Positions 62,679 to 64,000 of a stretch of DNA of 64,000 nucleotides are shown here, one piece after another. The DNA is from Globisporangium splendens. Its lineage: Eukaryota > Oomycota > Peronosporomycetes > Pythiales > Pythiaceae. Below the pieces are notes generated by a model. The model was not told the DNA's origin. It ran no database searches and saw only the letters and a program-made list of their open reading frames with translations. The translations under genes and the position numbers were made by a program. How positions within the stretch are numbered: the stretch's first letter is position 1; each line of letters opens with the position of its first letter. The stretch lies in NCBI GenBank assembly GCA_006386115.1, contig VFIW01000036.1, forward strand, positions 335,653 through 399,652, in the 5' to 3' direction.

Positions 62679-64000
62679 GGGTGGGGCCTCCTACTGGCCC
62701 GGAAAAGAGGACTGTGGACGTTGTGGAGACACAGGACTCTGACCCCCATGTGCATCAAGCACATGCAGTTTCCACTATGAGTGAGAAGAGTGTCAGTCAA
62801 ACGTCAAGTTTGATCGTTCACAAAGTTCATGTAGACGGTATTGCAACGCCTCTACGAGCTTTGGTTGACACTGGTGCGTCGAACAACTTTGTTCGAAATG
62901 AAGTGATCGTTAGGCATGGTGTCTTCGTGCCTGATGCGAATGAAGAGAAGACAATGATTGTCCGGTTGGCAAATGGGTCAACTGTGAAGATTTCCGAGGT
63001 GAAGACGAGTTCATCTTACTCGACCTCGATGACAAGTTTGACATCATCCTGGACATGCCGTGGTTGAAGCGTTACCAACCCGTTACCAACCTAGCATTGA
63101 CTGGATGAATATGAAGATCTCCGTTGGCAAGTCACGCGATGTTGACTTGTGCTGCACAACAACGGATGAAGTGGTATGGGTGTACACATCTGTGGAAGAG
63201 ATCCCAGATGACCCTTGTGATGTTGCGGTGTGCAATGGCCCCCCATGTTCACAAGTGGTACCCATTTTGAAGACGACGAACGGAGGTGGAGCAGTCAGGC
63301 GCCAGAGAAAGACTGTCTCCTTTCCATCGACGACGAGAAGGTTCGCGATGGCGTTGACAAGAGTGAATGGAAGAGGAACAAACACCCTTCCCAACAAGAC
63401 AAGAAGAAGAAGACCAGCAAGAGAAGTTTTTCGCCAAGAGTTTTGAGTACCCCTGATCAAGGTACAAGTGGCGATGACGAAGGGAGTGTCCAAGCACAAG
63501 ACATTCCAAGCGAGTTTGTGAATATCGCGGTTTACAATGAAGAAGGTGACGTGGATGTAATCCGTCACGTGAAGATTGAAAATCCTCCAAGTTCAGTCGA
63601 AGAATTGATTTCCTTGCCGTCGATGAGCAAGAAGACACTAGAGCGCAGCCTAGCGAGAGGCGATATTGCGCAGGTGTGTGTGATCGTCGAAATGGTCGAC
63701 GAAGGCTTCGTCAACACAGCATCGAGTGCGGATGCAGATGTGTTGGACGAAAAGACATGGAAGGAAAGGTTCGAGGAGCAGTCGTGGGACGCCCTCAAGA
63801 AGAACCCCGTGTATGCGCTTGCCAGGGAATATGAAGACATTTTCCCTGACAAGGTGCCGGGCGAATTGCCATTCGACAGAGGCATTCGTCATGAGATTGA
63901 TGTACTTCCTGGCACGAAGTACTGCATCACAAGACAGTGGCCGTTGCCAAAGGAACAAGTCGATGCAATCGACGAGTTCTTTACACAACGTGCTAATGCT
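62663..64000 (+). pseudogene. pol: pol of the Gypsy element: protease and start of RT, frameshifted, partial
   Basis: The -1 frame after gag runs into an aspartic protease with the catalytic DTGA triad motif (62867-62878). The frame then breaks near 63005 by a one-base loss. It breaks again at about 63080-63103, where an 11-base unit (CGTTACCAACC) is tandemly duplicated, and again near 63236, where a run of six C appears one base short. From there a single frame stays open to the window end and enters reverse transcriptase: FPDKVPGELP, then an H-EID block and the RQWPLPKEQ motif typical of Ty3/Gypsy RT N-termini. The catalytic YxDD box, RNase H and integrase would lie beyond 64000. Breaks could be mutations or, for the homopolymer one, an assembly error. 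Confidence 0.82.

Larger units (their letters stand above)
60886..64000 (+). mobile_element. Ty3/Gypsy LTR retrotransposon, 5' part, cut by the window end
   Basis: Order: LTR (60886-61509), primer-binding site, gag with a CCHC knuckle, slippery site, aspartic protease, and the beginning of reverse transcriptase at the right edge. That order is Ty3/Gypsy as opposed to Ty1/Copia (where integrase precedes RT) only as far as visible: RT follows protease directly. At least three reading-frame breaks lie in the protease-RT interval, so this copy is probably not autonomous. The rest of pol and the 3' LTR are outside the window. Confidence 0.9.

Noticed and set aside
1..64000. CRISPR array, bacterial operon or phage content
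   Set aside because: Spliced genes, LTR elements and eukaryotic domains throughout. No regularly spaced identical repeats with unique spacers.

Overview
The window reads as nuclear DNA of an oomycete, most likely Phytophthora or a close relative. The evidence is compact GC-rich genes, short introns (about 73 to 110 nt, GTRNGT donors), a match upstream of one gene to the oomycete initiator/flanking promoter element, a relic of the large oomycete LRR-membrane family, Ty3/Gypsy LTRs, and above all proteins joining START-like lipid-binding folds to bZIP or FYVE-type modules. Gene calls come from reading frames, motif recognition and manual splice-site choice; nothing was searched against a database.

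Layout. 0-12 kb: an unresolved membrane-protein-like locus, then three intronless genes (two on minus, one on plus) that each encode a canonical-spacing bZIP followed by a C-terminal START-like domain. A 624-bp solo LTR lies between the second and third. 12-19 kb: a degenerate repeat zone with a near-perfect 28-bp hairpin, a four-exon APC-superfamily transporter, and a frameshifted LRR-membrane pseudogene. 19-30 kb: four START proteins, three with a FYVE-like zinc finger and one with a collapsed finger, plus a small spliced multi-pass membrane protein. 30-37 kb: a gene-poor stretch, a second APC transporter and a protein-kinase relic. 37-59.5 kb: eight more START/FYVE-like genes, most on the minus strand. 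60.9-64 kb: the 5' part of a Ty3/Gypsy element (LTR, primer site, gag, -1 slippery site, damaged protease, start of RT), running off the end.

Synthesis. Fifteen genes in about 58 kb share a START or START-like core. Twelve place it behind an N-terminal FPLP-like signature (one divergent) and usually ahead of a FYVE-derived finger that keeps its cysteines but has lost the PI3P-binding RRHHCR. Three place it behind a bZIP. An attractive but unproven reading is a locally expanded lipid-sensing family with a membrane or cytosolic branch and a nuclear, transcription-factor branch. The LTRs at both ends carry paired TGACGTCA palindromes, the classic bZIP site, next to CACGTG.
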